DNA of 64,000 nucleotides from a virus: the IMG/VR virus record IMGVR_UViG_3300030117_007501, positions 62,001 to 126,000 of that record. One strand, written 5' to 3'. Numbering within the stretch: position 1 is the stretch's first letter; every line of letters begins with the position of its first letter. Below the pieces are notes generated by a model. That model had not been told where the DNA came from and made no database searches. It saw only the letters and a list, made by a program, of their open reading frames with translations. A program made the translations under genes and the position numbers. Positions 50,001-58,032 of this stretch are shown one piece after another.

Positions 50001-53000
50001 ATCAAGCATCAATTGTAACATCAGAAATCAGAAACCCCTTGTGGAATCCAGATGATTTTACTGGAATGTTTGCTGATGAAATCCACATGGAGCTATTATC
50101 TATATCGGCAGACACGCATGGAATCAGGCCGTTCAGTCAGTACTATACTACTGAAGCCGCACGCACCACACGTCGTGGATTGCAGCCCGAAGAGGTATCG
50201 CACGGCCCAGCACTATCTGTTTCGAAGGTATATAGTGCTGGCGCACACCAAGAGGCAAAGCATAAGTGGTGGGGTAAAGGTAGCCCATATGACGGCGAGT
50301 ATATCTATGATCCTGATGACAGAGATGATCCTTACAAAGCAAAACTAGATAACTTGTTTTACAAAAAAAGAAGAGGAGTCCTTCTTAAACAATCGACTTT
50401 GGGCACACCATGGTTTAGGGCATTGAGTGATCCAAACGCCAACAGCCAAGAGCTTAAGGGGGAAGTTACTAGGTTTCTGGAGTCTTACGTAAATTGTAGA
50501 AGATACGAAGGTTTTTGGGGGAGGACTTCTAGTCCATGGTGGCTGTGGGGTGCACAGGGCTATTATCCAGGCGCCAGAGGCGCGGATTGGACATTGCAGA
50601 CTACAAGCCGCGATCACCTCGGAAGAGAACAAGTCAGACCCATCAATATGTCTGAGGAGCGGGGCAAATATGAGAACAGTTATAGGCTGCATCTCCAATA
50701 TGACGCTTCAGATATAGTAGCATATGTGGTGGAGAAACTATTGACTCGCCCAAACCGTGATGAACCTGCAGCCGATGAAAGCAATTGGTTTGACGGACAC
50801 AGAGGGCACTATGGAGGAAATGTAAATGTTCACCGTGGGTATGGTCCATACGAGTGGTATAGAACTACTAATAATGTTTACTCTAACCGATACGACGTCG
50901 ACCCTGAAAACGTAGCAAGGCAAGATTCCATGATGGCAATTCAGAGTTTATATACGAATGATATAGTAGCTGTCTTTAGGCAATTGGGAGATTGGAATTG
51001 TCAAGCCGTAAAACACTTCGTTAATGCATTCCCAAGGGTCCAGGGCGTACGCCGCATTGATGACGCCGATGAAGACATAAGTGAAATCGTTCAGGATTAT
51101 CTCGGCCGATCTGAGACATTTACAACCTGGCTTAGTGATATAATTCCCGAACCTCAAAAACAGCCGGGCTACAGGAAGGGCGCCAAGAACGCTGGAGCAA
51201 TGTCGATAAGCTGGGATTATCAATATAAGAGATGTTTTGACAATGATCCGACAATCCGAACCTGGCCAGATTTGTGGGATATGGTACATCTCGTTGGATA
51301 CGGCGCAGGCTGGGCATTGATGTCATACGGGGGCAACGACGGCGGCGTGCCCGATGATTCTGAACACCATAACAACATTATCATGCCTAGCCAGTGCTTT
51401 AGTTATGTGCAGGGCGACGCAAATCACCCACAAGTACTGCCGGCAGAAAATAGGCATGAATCATTTATGAGTCCGTTTAACATTGTTGTTCCGGAAATGA
51501 CAAGCACAGAAAGGATAAATTATGGACAAGAAGATTCGCCAAGAAGAGAACCATCTGCTGGTGGAGTAGGGGAAATAGTCTTTGGGGATTACCAATTTAT
51601 AGACTCACCAGACATGGCAACAGCCGATATGTGGAATTTTGAAAGCAGGAAGATGCTAGATGGGACTGGGGACAAAGAGGCGAAAATAACTGCCGCAGCG
51701 GACAATAACACACTAGCTGATGGGTTCAACATATATGCTGCAAATGCTGCGATAAACTTACTACTGAGGGCAGAACAAGAAGAGAGGTACTTTTGGTCAC
51801 AATTAAGTCAATTTGGCACTGGAGAATACAATCCAGAAGGAGAGCCTATAGGCATATTCGAAAGTTTAAATAGGAGGCTGTCAGCTGAGATGTCTAGGCG
51901 CCTTGAAGTGTTGTTTGGGGAAACAGAATACCTTGTTGGATCTAGGCTCGTGTATATAGTCCCGGAAGATACGGATCCGAATTTTGGAGATTCCGGAGAG
52001 TTTTGGACACAACACGGCGAAAACCCACAAGATGAATATAGAGATTTTACAGAAATAACTCGAGAAGAAAGAACCTGGATGGTAACTGTAGAGGATGAAT
52101 CAACTGGGCAGTGGTTTAGATCTAGGTGCATCCCACTGGCATTCAATGAAGTCCCAATAGATATGAAGTGCCACTATACTAGATTTCAGAATGAAATAGC
52201 TTCAATGAGTGCAGAAGTCCTCAGTGGACTTAAGCAAAAGCCTGAGTATAGAATGTTGTCGAAATACGCTTTCCCAGTCGAGAGGTATGCAAGCATATCT
52301 AGTATATATTCTTTGATGGCGCTCTCTCAAAGAGAACAAGTCAGAGATACTCTCAGCAATACCAAGGCTAGTATAGCAAAGCTGATGAAGCTGATGTCAG
52401 AGCGTCCACCGTTTGGAAACACGATTGAGATTATGGATGGAGGCGTTTTTAGATCTGTGTTTATGGGCTCGATGAGTCCTGATGGGCCAGTAGGCTTGCC
52501 AAGCTTCATGATGGCTAAGTTTGGAGACTTCATATCTGATTTGGCGTACAACGCAATGATGACGCCACCATGGTTGATAAGATCTTTAGCATCTGGCTTA
52601 GATCCTGCGTTCAAAGACATGAGAAAGCTAGCAATGAACCCTCAATGTAAGATAGATGGAGTCAACTGGAAGAATGTCACAAAGACAGCACTTGATAACA
52701 AGATGGTTAAGGGCGTAGATACCAAGAATAGAACCTATGCACCAGTCAGTACTGCATTTCCCGCAGATTTATTCTATCGAGGTACCCAGATATCGCCTCC
52801 GTTTGTTAATAAGAATTTCTTTAAAGCATTGGTTAAGTTCGCTAATTTTGTTGCAAAAGACAACTTGCCTCCTCCTCCGAAGATTAAAGCCGGCGCAAGA
52901 TCGGCAGACACTGCAGAATACGATAAGTTGGTGGCAAGAGTGAACGATAGATACGGAACTTTCTTGGGCCCATTGGGGCTAATCGCTCTAGGTATACCGC

Positions 53001-53110
53001 CGATGCCAGGAGAGGCAGATATGTACGGCGAAGACGCCGGTTGTCCTCCGCCAGGCTCCGAAGAGGAAGAATACACACGCCCAGAGCCATGTCCGGACAT
53101 TGAAGAGTAA
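41021..53110 (+). CDS. Giant virion protein, 4,029 residues, baseplate/tail region
   Basis: One uninterrupted frame of 12,090 bases, beginning 1 base after the spike-like gene. It lacks the long coiled coil of a normal tape measure. The N-terminal 1,000 residues mix beta parts and helices (GSPTP-type linkers, a helical KVARNVWKKWREDTRRRQAD stretch). Around residues 950-985 is a hydrophobic segment (LYMLYPIIVANLLEMLIRLL) that could insert in a membrane. Residues about 2,370-3,480 differ in base and amino-acid use (many Trp, Tyr, His, Pro and CGN-coded Arg). The end is acidic and Pro/Cys-rich (CPPPGSEEEEYTRPEPCPD). The position before gp25 and gp6 suggests a baseplate hub or periphery component, perhaps ejected. 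Function unknown. Confidence 0.8.
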   Translation: MANMKIRIVKGEVSASALRAYYYGTSVETRQQDEDQGINTISPGDVYTFEFKYNDIGKGEYKLGYSGKEMLAIKEFLASVVDPSTYRIEDRGIFGARRTRVASSDAEAATDRNSPISMRDGFTFDEKTQAALTIWQMNNSASIREYGITHLGWTRDADSHYSEEIGSFGLASFAIAHGWSQGRKHFYDEGFGSPPSKVDAATEQIREAISPNPPSSPSRLHMAATRVADVIHEAVPKDNEGRAIETGELTKEQHQQHALSELSTPEPSGNQAPWEDPSGKRIGVFVDTDFTLENPPSFSYEEDMISYLLMKEREALEKVFDHYGKASTWPFPIGRMVNEEEPTMSAWYDIEAMPEAINVTIDETPAGAMRYDQFEARYSWALRQGAAARGRIPLVWAEAGVVITPKEWRLGLAATPDLPEEDRSSQHFTDIDVVVREVFRAPKARPGDVYRLQFWVNKGILREGASSGGTRFTPADVITAAVVNYEKAAGAIDAAGEFLENPGAAVEAWVGKAEDRINKSVDAAEDYVRSNLRYADQNKKKVARNVWKKWREDTRRRQADQRYASAEARAAQILEARKKSGFPTPSHVTYEARTFKKHIEAVASKMDEFQKELVEWQKASVKNVKTSGGSFVPVLDLSVEAQNLRDCIPAFERILGRNGFKLRDKFGEYIKVSYVPDKDETSAKNVLGALIATMSFVPRKGEGVFGTRSASAFVGGDYQTDEESEKMTIRVKAGAREFDSHIEAKSLEDISDPAIVNRRNSLYSKLKHPFNNPRTLAYLMQLEEMYNYINKPADWGSDCNDVLMPKSIPFAMQFTYPLPGIKPRTPDNYGKPKEGPDSFDKAALQVDGSMLKMMGEIKTASQAVSEKIAISEEEKDALLKVEQGKVYDINDLLPLGELCTWEEIQQKVLKKFDFKMMLCEWAQCLAIPWPIEFDWDLNFDFDWPKIPTFDLYMLYPIIVANLLEMLIRLLCTIIMKLLDMIRLPNCDDLFDAALYGISSIANAVEEYHNQKDGEGGIVLFNATSGVNPINAEFLKLIKAQTPGQAEAQKRFIQNLADFGVSAEYMEDNNLDGETVSALFEDVSRILTPTELCALLQGALNHETVELVRSLIISTQPSLASFFRNDTAVSQFFSSLGGLLGQEICDIVSRAPAEAMSSGRCDDGTNLRDYLAAGGADAQQIANALAIAKAEADRRLAVANSLASSNPLDGVVPKNVVDFSDPNAVISDIPPALMNQLSNGVSSIIGTVKGTYLQEITRYVPSLYDTDSRAMNFLDPEFNIFFRIQAEIAMKILMDFESQTPKLLSDMPLPKWEARNSLYTTYRYNFEGFQRQLIPMPFSSPPYRIEYKETVIEVPNAFETSGLPGSSYRSLEDWLQQSNLMSDEGSPMGQFVLRTVLDDEEGVILEEDTSVQEHPELGPKLISATMLSKTEPQDGSILFGDDDWQYTTKYGKVKSASDIANIQLAADGRYGEAGEPTAVADFIKEVMDDVKSRLNELQMHIMRDLEVNHKQRVESNIAPDVRRLILKEEEIKREQLPATLERIYGPAAEVSNLEHFYADEEGFRMMIPEVVDNEGTSYDADITYIEYPADSQNRNVVSTVIRDNVVLKNSQQDAATIIRVDECDESIIELIREDYPDNTPSLFEDFTIPPGKNQRPESLFHLTKKNFELDYQRYGLNKPDMLERGSNAFPLFHDYVYTGLYKHMQEVIFEKVFDQLASSPMFDPEELRKIDNRLRGKAEISPEGCLRLSEGLMNFDRLIKNATDMVREEFKKPENALANRDYSDPGPFEQGVLTALVSLMVDVLLVEIAMRGGVAFSTYSTEKLLNDTVFREYILKFIDSSVLDISRMGFDYGSAYDVFYKKLGSLSGMPVGTDSQRRAALLEFLALKLWNADNTSSVRETSLTDEGVAIAQRIDKAFGTKTDTFSLDDSFKIVPVSRWIPKTDQLWQKYRNFSHTMPSATLEITRYDNTPPNLIETEQEFLLSPIKLPHLDDVKKKGRFYIENYIRIIGPGASSLEGDEFKFGQEFQEFRRTLREQIFIASLGSPHLASFGQVDFQLDRFEAQVERTNTAVGEIEDRLEELEVMEPVRIADDDNYLTVDPPTAPVGQSQELVNSTELVDFIRASYHEGFDKEMCDIVGAIYSDNPLDPCYMSPKSNYRFPTRLIKKRRKFLKIRPNNSSTYNLGPADVAVEDGSHISLFMQAHQYKEDNSRWGVQDSNNNSPWEYYSVPANVCEISKNYRNIDNPEEDTFVNILNQFAPVEGEDPRAPSDRADIIISLEVKDMVDKIYALEPLEMPEFPDRDHYNGGEAIVSSMMNQFTPIGRVRLVTGGKVGYRYPYRPSEVNDKETYPRLKSGLTIKKVQLLDDEAIPYEVDGETEWHPLDPDAPWIRAGWGDVLDQERFGGRSFHNLGKLTEERFEYHKERGHLIENSPETPGLGRPKGIYEEWTEYVIDHEMYVFDHPGESWHHPDEMPALTSLVMSKIAQFTAIDENTGRPNVLGRSVFAPSMYSGQNRGLRAPREQWSRQNRPSRYRADEHAAVMRACDHENPGTHYPRVYSTTFTAPRNTRTMERNFNDTGTASPVFLALDQYPFGGNHAITEHNSFRRLPKNSRPDLFNPGAWYPGAHMSDGQWSEGSSLIANRSKSMSFGYVLSRPMGHSKAGQAPAGPENSRELRANQYAVPVRMLVTKVDYKQDMYDEQGNVTRSQILHSESFINYELPEAVKGLGHNEGEIVEHDFSSPVNVQRGQTVKPALAKMNFDRKTSLQRGLNQLAFEYCLGGTRSNSLRDSNRARMFAHYGWPARGVVNPEGEVFQRFQKRVHAWIMEPDNEQAPPDSLRWEDIWPDDPPPAQRSPNPANSYYNEAKRAMERIRDDNRGSGIQQLRRREMFVRENLLNNPLHPDYDIMGRIGGGMDDVDGADIMHRHWITHMRRFEPGTTANIEFLEAIWRGRFQPGNYGPDNDSSYRGGHLPFIGEKITLTKFTENGLIGQEEDNQASIVTSEIRNPLWNPDDFTGMFADEIHMELLSISADTHGIRPFSQYYTTEAARTTRRGLQPEEVSHGPALSVSKVYSAGAHQEAKHKWWGKGSPYDGEYIYDPDDRDDPYKAKLDNLFYKKRRGVLLKQSTLGTPWFRALSDPNANSQELKGEVTRFLESYVNCRRYEGFWGRTSSPWWLWGAQGYYPGARGADWTLQTTSRDHLGREQVRPINMSEERGKYENSYRLHLQYDASDIVAYVVEKLLTRPNRDEPAADESNWFDGHRGHYGGNVNVHRGYGPYEWYRTTNNVYSNRYDVDPENVARQDSMMAIQSLYTNDIVAVFRQLGDWNCQAVKHFVNAFPRVQGVRRIDDADEDISEIVQDYLGRSETFTTWLSDIIPEPQKQPGYRKGAKNAGAMSISWDYQYKRCFDNDPTIRTWPDLWDMVHLVGYGAGWALMSYGGNDGGVPDDSEHHNNIIMPSQCFSYVQGDANHPQVLPAENRHESFMSPFNIVVPEMTSTERINYGQEDSPRREPSAGGVGEIVFGDYQFIDSPDMATADMWNFESRKMLDGTGDKEAKITAAADNNTLADGFNIYAANAAINLLLRAEQEERYFWSQLSQFGTGEYNPEGEPIGIFESLNRRLSAEMSRRLEVLFGETEYLVGSRLVYIVPEDTDPNFGDSGEFWTQHGENPQDEYRDFTEITREERTWMVTVEDESTGQWFRSRCIPLAFNEVPIDMKCHYTRFQNEIASMSAEVLSGLKQKPEYRMLSKYAFPVERYASISSIYSLMALSQREQVRDTLSNTKASIAKLMKLMSERPPFGNTIEIMDGGVFRSVFMGSMSPDGPVGLPSFMMAKFGDFISDLAYNAMMTPPWLIRSLASGLDPAFKDMRKLAMNPQCKIDGVNWKNVTKTALDNKMVKGVDTKNRTYAPVSTAFPADLFYRGTQISPPFVNKNFFKALVKFANFVAKDNLPPPPKIKAGARSADTAEYDKLVARVNDRYGTFLGPLGLIALGIPPMPGEADMYGEDAGCPPPGSEEEEYTRPEPCPDIEE

Positions 53111-53126
53111 TAAAAATTTTCATAAC

Positions 53127-53135
53127 TAATTAATA
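53127..53135 (+). promoter_or_regulatory. TAATTAATA candidate promoter element
   Basis: Sits in the 48-base gap before the gp25-like gene, 24 bases ahead of its ATG, which has its own GCAGGG ribosome site. ACTAATTAATA is identical at 14397-14407. Confidence 0.4.
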
Positions 53136-53158
53136 TTACACGATAGCAGGGTACTATA

Positions 53159-53539
53159 ATGGCAGGAATATCAGTAAAATTACCATTGTCTATGAGTGAG
53201 TTCGACGGACCCTACACTCTTAACAAAACGTTGAAGGAAACTGTTAAACAAAACTTTAAAATGCTTTTGTTAACCATACCTGGCGAGAGAATGATGAATC
53301 CTGATTTCGGAATTGGATTACAAACATTCCTATTCGAGCCCAACGACTTTGGAACTCAAGAAAGAATCTCATCTAGGATTCATGAGCAGGTGGGCAAATA
53401 CATGCCATTCTTAGAAGTCACTGACATATATACCAGCGACGAACCGGCATCATTGATGAGCGTGACAATATCTTATTTCTTGGTACCAACCTCAGAGCAG
53501 GACGTATTGACGCTATCTTTGTCACAAAATGAAATATAA
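53159..53539 (+). CDS. gp25-like baseplate wedge protein
   Basis: 126 residues, the size of T4 gp25 / GPW_gp25 proteins. Seen: LNKTLKETVKQNFKMLLLTI then PGERMMNPDFGIGLQTFLFE, the family core with E-R-x-x-x-P-x-x-G. The wedge protein sits at the sheath-baseplate junction and helps start sheath assembly. It is followed 34 bases later by the gp6-like gene, the usual order in contractile-tail phages. Confidence 0.92.
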   Translation: MAGISVKLPLSMSEFDGPYTLNKTLKETVKQNFKMLLLTIPGERMMNPDFGIGLQTFLFEPNDFGTQERISSRIHEQVGKYMPFLEVTDIYTSDEPASLMSVTISYFLVPTSEQDVLTLSLSQNEI

Positions 53540-53542
53540 CTC

Positions 53543-53551
53543 TAATTACTA
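53543..53551 (+). promoter_or_regulatory. TAATTACTA candidate promoter element
   Basis: Part of the 13-base string CTCTAATTACTAA at 53540-53552, identical at 5863. It lies 21 bases before the gp6-like ATG, which has AAGAGGAAGG as ribosome site. Confidence 0.4.
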
Positions 53552-53572
53552 ATGACTTAAGAGGAAGGCAAA

Positions 53573-55369
53573 ATGGCAAAAAAGAAGATTGTTCCAATAG
53601 ATTACACTAGTCGAGATTTCGATTCTATTAGGAATGATTTGATAACATATGTGAAAAGATATTATCCAGACACGTACAAAGACTTTAACGAAGCTTCTTT
53701 CGGATCTCTTATGTTGGATACCGTATCGTACGTTGGGGACATGCTCTCCTTTTACTTAGATTACCAGGCAAACGAGTCATTTTTGGAAACCTCTATAGAG
53801 TATGATAACGTAGTTAAGCACGCAAGGCAGATGGGGTATAAATTTTCTGGAACTCCGATGACTTATGGGGAGTGCACCTTTTATATTCTAATACCAGCCG
53901 CTGCAGGTACAGTTACTCCTGATCAGAGATATATACCCACATTGCTTAAGGGCACGCAGGTAACCTCTCCCGCAGACACTGTTTTCACCTTAAACGAGAA
54001 TGTTAATTTTGCTGACCCTAGTAACGAAATGGTTGTCGCAAGAACTGACGCGAACGGCGCCCCTACATATTTTGCTATCCGTGCGGAAGGGCAAGTTGTC
54101 TCCGGAGACTTGATGATAGAAGAGGTAGAGATTGGCGACTTTATGAGGTTCAACAAGGTTGAGCTAGCAGGTTCAAACATATCCGAGATAGTGACTGTGA
54201 TGGATTCACTAGGTAATGAATACTATGAAGTGGATTTCTTGTCACAAGATGTAATATATAAAGAGATAGTAAACAGAGGAGCACACAGAGAATCAGTCCC
54301 CAGTATAATGAAGGCATACCCAGCCCAGCGCAGGTTTGTTGTAGAGGTTGAAAAGGGAGTAACCCACCTTCAGTTTGGGTATGGATCAGATTCAGAACTA
54401 ACTAGCAACTCTGTTGTTGATCCTTCAGAAGTTGTTTTGAATGTGCATGGTAAGAACTATGTAACCAACACGTCTTTCGATCCAAAAAACCTAACCTCCA
54501 CAGACAAGTTTGGTATTGCACCATCCAACACAACATTGACGGTGGTGTATAGAAGAAACACCAATGAGAATTCAAATGTGTCAGCAGGAGTTTTAAATAA
54601 GGTTATAAATGTAGACTTGTATTTTCCAGAACGAGCCTCGCTAGATAGCGCAAAGATTCAATTTATTTCATCGAACATAGAGTGCACAAACGAAAGCCCA
54701 GTAGTTGGGCACGTATCTCTACCTTCGACAGAAGAAATTAAAAGGAGAGCAATAAACGTATTTGCGACGCAAAACAGAGCTGTCACTAAGCAGGATTATG
54801 TTACTTGCGTTTATGCAATGCCTTCTAGGTTTGGTGCTGTCAAGAGATGTGCTGTATACAGAGATAATGACGAACTTAAGAGAAACTTAAATTTGTATGT
54901 AATATCTGAAAACTCTACTGGGCAGTTAGTTGCAACGAACTCTTCAATAAAAGAAAATCTGAGAACTTGGCTTAATGAAGTCAGGATGATTGGCGATACA
55001 ATAGATATATTGAATGCGAAAATAGTCAACATAGGCATAGAGTTTGAAGCAGTGGCTCAAGACGGCAGCGACAAAAACGCAGTACTGAATAACGCAATTC
55101 AGGCATTGTCTGAGAAGATGACAAAGATACACAGGGACATAGGTGAGCCTCTTTACGTAACAGATGTTTTCAGCATCCTTAAAGATGTCGAAGGTTTGCT
55201 GGACGTTACAGACGTTAGAATAGTGTCCAAGTCGGGTAGTTCTTACAGCGAGAATTCCATAAGCATAAGAGAGAACCTTTCACCAGACGGAAGATACTTG
55301 CATATTCCTTTCGACAGTATATTGGAAATTAAGTTTCCTTACACGGATATTGTAGGAGCTATTAGATAA
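53573..55369 (+). CDS. gp6/J-like baseplate wedge protein
   Basis: 598 residues, near the size of T4 gp6. IDYTSRDFDSIRNDLITYVK and FGSLMLDTVSYVGDMLSFYL then DYQANESFLETS are the conserved N-terminal part of gp6/baseplate-J proteins; SLPSTEEIKRRAINVFATQN and RAVTKQDYVTCVYAMPSRFG form the central J core. It makes the iris of the baseplate wedge. It shares one base (TAATG) with the next gene. Confidence 0.92.
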   Translation: MAKKKIVPIDYTSRDFDSIRNDLITYVKRYYPDTYKDFNEASFGSLMLDTVSYVGDMLSFYLDYQANESFLETSIEYDNVVKHARQMGYKFSGTPMTYGECTFYILIPAAAGTVTPDQRYIPTLLKGTQVTSPADTVFTLNENVNFADPSNEMVVARTDANGAPTYFAIRAEGQVVSGDLMIEEVEIGDFMRFNKVELAGSNISEIVTVMDSLGNEYYEVDFLSQDVIYKEIVNRGAHRESVPSIMKAYPAQRRFVVEVEKGVTHLQFGYGSDSELTSNSVVDPSEVVLNVHGKNYVTNTSFDPKNLTSTDKFGIAPSNTTLTVVYRRNTNENSNVSAGVLNKVINVDLYFPERASLDSAKIQFISSNIECTNESPVVGHVSLPSTEEIKRRAINVFATQNRAVTKQDYVTCVYAMPSRFGAVKRCAVYRDNDELKRNLNLYVISENSTGQLVATNSSIKENLRTWLNEVRMIGDTIDILNAKIVNIGIEFEAVAQDGSDKNAVLNNAIQALSEKMTKIHRDIGEPLYVTDVFSILKDVEGLLDVTDVRIVSKSGSSYSENSISIRENLSPDGRYLHIPFDSILEIKFPYTDIVGAIR

Positions 55370-58032
55370 TGGCAATAAAAAGATACATATCAAATTCTGA
55401 CACAACAATAACAAATGCATTCAAATCAGATTTGCTGAACAGGGGTTCTAACGCAAACATGGGACAAAGTGACATACTGGAAATGTTCAGTATATACGCT
55501 CAGTCGACGACATCCTCCTTAGAACAGAGTAGGATTCTTATGAAATATCCTATTGCTGATATCTTGGCAGATAGAAACTCTGGAGCAATACCTTCAAGTG
55601 GAAGTGTCAATTTTTACTTAAGGGTTTTTAATGCCGAACACGGACAGTCGGTACCAAAGAAATACTATGCAGACATTGCTCCTATCGCCGCTGCGTGGGA
55701 CGAGGGGCATGGACTAGACATGGAGGGCTACCTAGATAATGGATCAGCCTGTTGGGTATCATCATCCGATGATGCAGTAGCTCAGGTGGTGAAGGTTTCC
55801 TTTCTGTCTGACACTAGGGCAAGTTACGGGGCATCTAAGCACGTATCCGTATATAATGGCAGAGGCCAAAGACAGAATTATTGGTTCAAGACAGCGGGTG
55901 GAGATACTGCACCAACGCTAACAGGTACAGAGTATGAAGTAGACATTCAAACCGCCGCAAACAAAGCGGCTATAGCTTCTACGTTTAAGTATCAGGTGAA
56001 TCTCACAGCAGCAACATCCGGTATTACAGCTGCGTTTAGTGGTAGTAGCACCTCAGTGGTTCTTTTGACAAACGATGTTCTTAACGAGGTTTCTGAGCCT
56101 GTCACATCTGATGGGATGAGCGCAGTCTACACTGCCGACGTAGAAACGTTTGGAAAGAGTGCGCATTTGTGGGAAGAGCAAGGAGGAGACATATACAAAG
56201 AAAGCAATGTTAAACATACTACTCTGCCCGTATATAGTCAATATTTTGAAGACGTCGAAGATTTGGAGGTTGATGTGACTTCTCTCGTGGAGGAGTGGCT
56301 CACTACCGAGGCAGCAGGTGACGTACTAGCTAACAAAGCGACAGCAGAAATAACATTTTCAGGACAGCCAACAGACGGCTCGAAAATAACACTAGTCAGC
56401 ACCAACGGAAAATCAGTAACGTATAATCTTGAAAACGGAACAATAACTGGAACGCAAAATGCCAACAATTCAGCAGAGGTAAATGTTGATACCGATGCAA
56501 ACACCACTACAATGGCAGCTGCCTTCGCCGCAGCGGTAAGATCAGTAAGGGGACATAGGGACGAAATAATTGTCGACAACAATGCGGCAATAGTCAGGCT
56601 AACTCAGTCTCTTGGTGGTTTCGGAGGCAACAGAAAGGTGGATAGCAACGGAGCAGTTCAGGCTACTTTTTCAAATAGCGGATTTTTCAATGGAGGTGTC
56701 GGACTGGTAAACAACGGAATGATGCTTAAGTTGTCGGGCTCTTATGAAGACGGATCTTTGGAGAAGACATTTTATACTAAGAAGTTTTTTGCGAGAGGTT
56801 CTGAGTTCTTCTTTAAGCGCCCAATGATAGAAGCTCGTTTTGACGATTCTAAATTGGATGACAGAGGAAATTTTCATGTTAGCAGTTCTTTGATATCTGG
56901 CGCCGAAAACATGGAGACACTATATCTCTATAATAACTACAAAGGAACGTTGCGAGATATTCCAACAGTCACGGTGATAAACAAGGCTACTTTGGAAATG
57001 ACATTTATTTCTGCAGCCATCGATGGAGGCACGCTAAACTTGGTAGCTTCTGATGGAACTAGTGTAACCTTTACCGCGAGAGATCACGATCACGCCCAAT
57101 TGGGAGGCGGCTCAGTCAATGCGGCAGTAACTGCTGCAGGTGCTGTGACGTTTGATAGGGGCAATCTGGGTGCTGACGACGCCGCAGACGCACTATTGGC
57201 TGCTTCTCAATTTGCTGCAGCAGTAAACATGGCAGGGCACAACATAAGTGACAAAATCACGGCTGTCGCGGAAGGTGCTAAGGTAACACTAACTCAGGTG
57301 ACTGCCGGACACACTGGTAACACCGCTGTCACAGACGCAGCAAACTGGGATAATGGAGTTTCTGGCACTACACCAGCTAATTTTTCCGGCGGTAGCGGAG
57401 GCATATATCTTAGGTTGTTCGATGCGACTACTGGAGACGAGCTGGAGGCTAAGCCGAACTATCCAGTAACTGGTGGCTGGGATTCAACGGGAATATACAC
57501 TGCCTCTTTCGCATTGGAAACTACTGCCTCTACGGTGCAAGATATATGGCTAACAGAGGAAAATCCCGAAGGAGGAGGCGCTTATAAGCAAATTCAATAC
57601 TATACTGGCTCCTTTTCTCCCGTCACCTATGGTGCCTCGATGTCAGCGGCAAACTACGACTCAGATTACGTACTTAAAATAACAAACCTCAGATCTTCAT
57701 ATACGATAGAGGAAAAGCCCAGATTTAGAGTATACACAAGGAAGAGGAACTGGCAACCCAACATTTATACTGTTGCCAGAAATGCTGCACCTATCAACAT
57801 AATTGAAAATTCTTATTATAAAATAACTCGAGAATCTGATAACCTAGATGTTATAGACTATGGAACCGGAAGCGTCAATCACACGAGGCTTTCGTATGAT
57901 ATGAGCGGCAGTTATTTTGATTTGGACATGTCCTTGTTGGAAACTGGCTATTCTTACATGGTTTCTTTGGTTTTCAAGTTGGACGGAGTTTACAAAGAGC
58001 AGAATGAGAAATTTAAGTTTAGGGTTGAATAA
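55369..58032 (+). CDS. Baseplate/tail protein with internal beta-domain repeats
   Basis: 887 residues, overlapping the gp6-like gene. The first 100 residues (AFKSDLLNRGSNANMGQSDI, LEQSRILMKYPI) look like a wedge-binding part. Residues about 320-430 and 540-665 are two copies of a beta domain with a central Ala-rich helix (TMAAAFAAAVRSVRGH; DALLAASQFAAAVNMAGHNI) and a closing strand pair (AIVRLTQSLGGFGGN; VTLTQVTAGHTGNTAV). A third relative is in the protein at 5256. The C-terminal 180 residues form an Ig-like or carbohydrate-module-like end (GSYFDLDMSLLETGYSYMVS). By position it corresponds to T4 gp7 or gp8, without clear similarity. Confidence 0.78.
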   Translation: MAIKRYISNSDTTITNAFKSDLLNRGSNANMGQSDILEMFSIYAQSTTSSLEQSRILMKYPIADILADRNSGAIPSSGSVNFYLRVFNAEHGQSVPKKYYADIAPIAAAWDEGHGLDMEGYLDNGSACWVSSSDDAVAQVVKVSFLSDTRASYGASKHVSVYNGRGQRQNYWFKTAGGDTAPTLTGTEYEVDIQTAANKAAIASTFKYQVNLTAATSGITAAFSGSSTSVVLLTNDVLNEVSEPVTSDGMSAVYTADVETFGKSAHLWEEQGGDIYKESNVKHTTLPVYSQYFEDVEDLEVDVTSLVEEWLTTEAAGDVLANKATAEITFSGQPTDGSKITLVSTNGKSVTYNLENGTITGTQNANNSAEVNVDTDANTTTMAAAFAAAVRSVRGHRDEIIVDNNAAIVRLTQSLGGFGGNRKVDSNGAVQATFSNSGFFNGGVGLVNNGMMLKLSGSYEDGSLEKTFYTKKFFARGSEFFFKRPMIEARFDDSKLDDRGNFHVSSSLISGAENMETLYLYNNYKGTLRDIPTVTVINKATLEMTFISAAIDGGTLNLVASDGTSVTFTARDHDHAQLGGGSVNAAVTAAGAVTFDRGNLGADDAADALLAASQFAAAVNMAGHNISDKITAVAEGAKVTLTQVTAGHTGNTAVTDAANWDNGVSGTTPANFSGGSGGIYLRLFDATTGDELEAKPNYPVTGGWDSTGIYTASFALETTASTVQDIWLTEENPEGGGAYKQIQYYTGSFSPVTYGASMSAANYDSDYVLKITNLRSSYTIEEKPRFRVYTRKRNWQPNIYTVARNAAPINIIENSYYKITRESDNLDVIDYGTGSVNHTRLSYDMSGSYFDLDMSLLETGYSYMVSLVFKLDGVYKEQNEKFKFRVE

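Noticed and set aside
41021-53110. Tape measure protein
   Set aside because: Length would fit a very long tail, but the sequence lacks extended heptads and is rich in Pro, Gly and aromatic residues.
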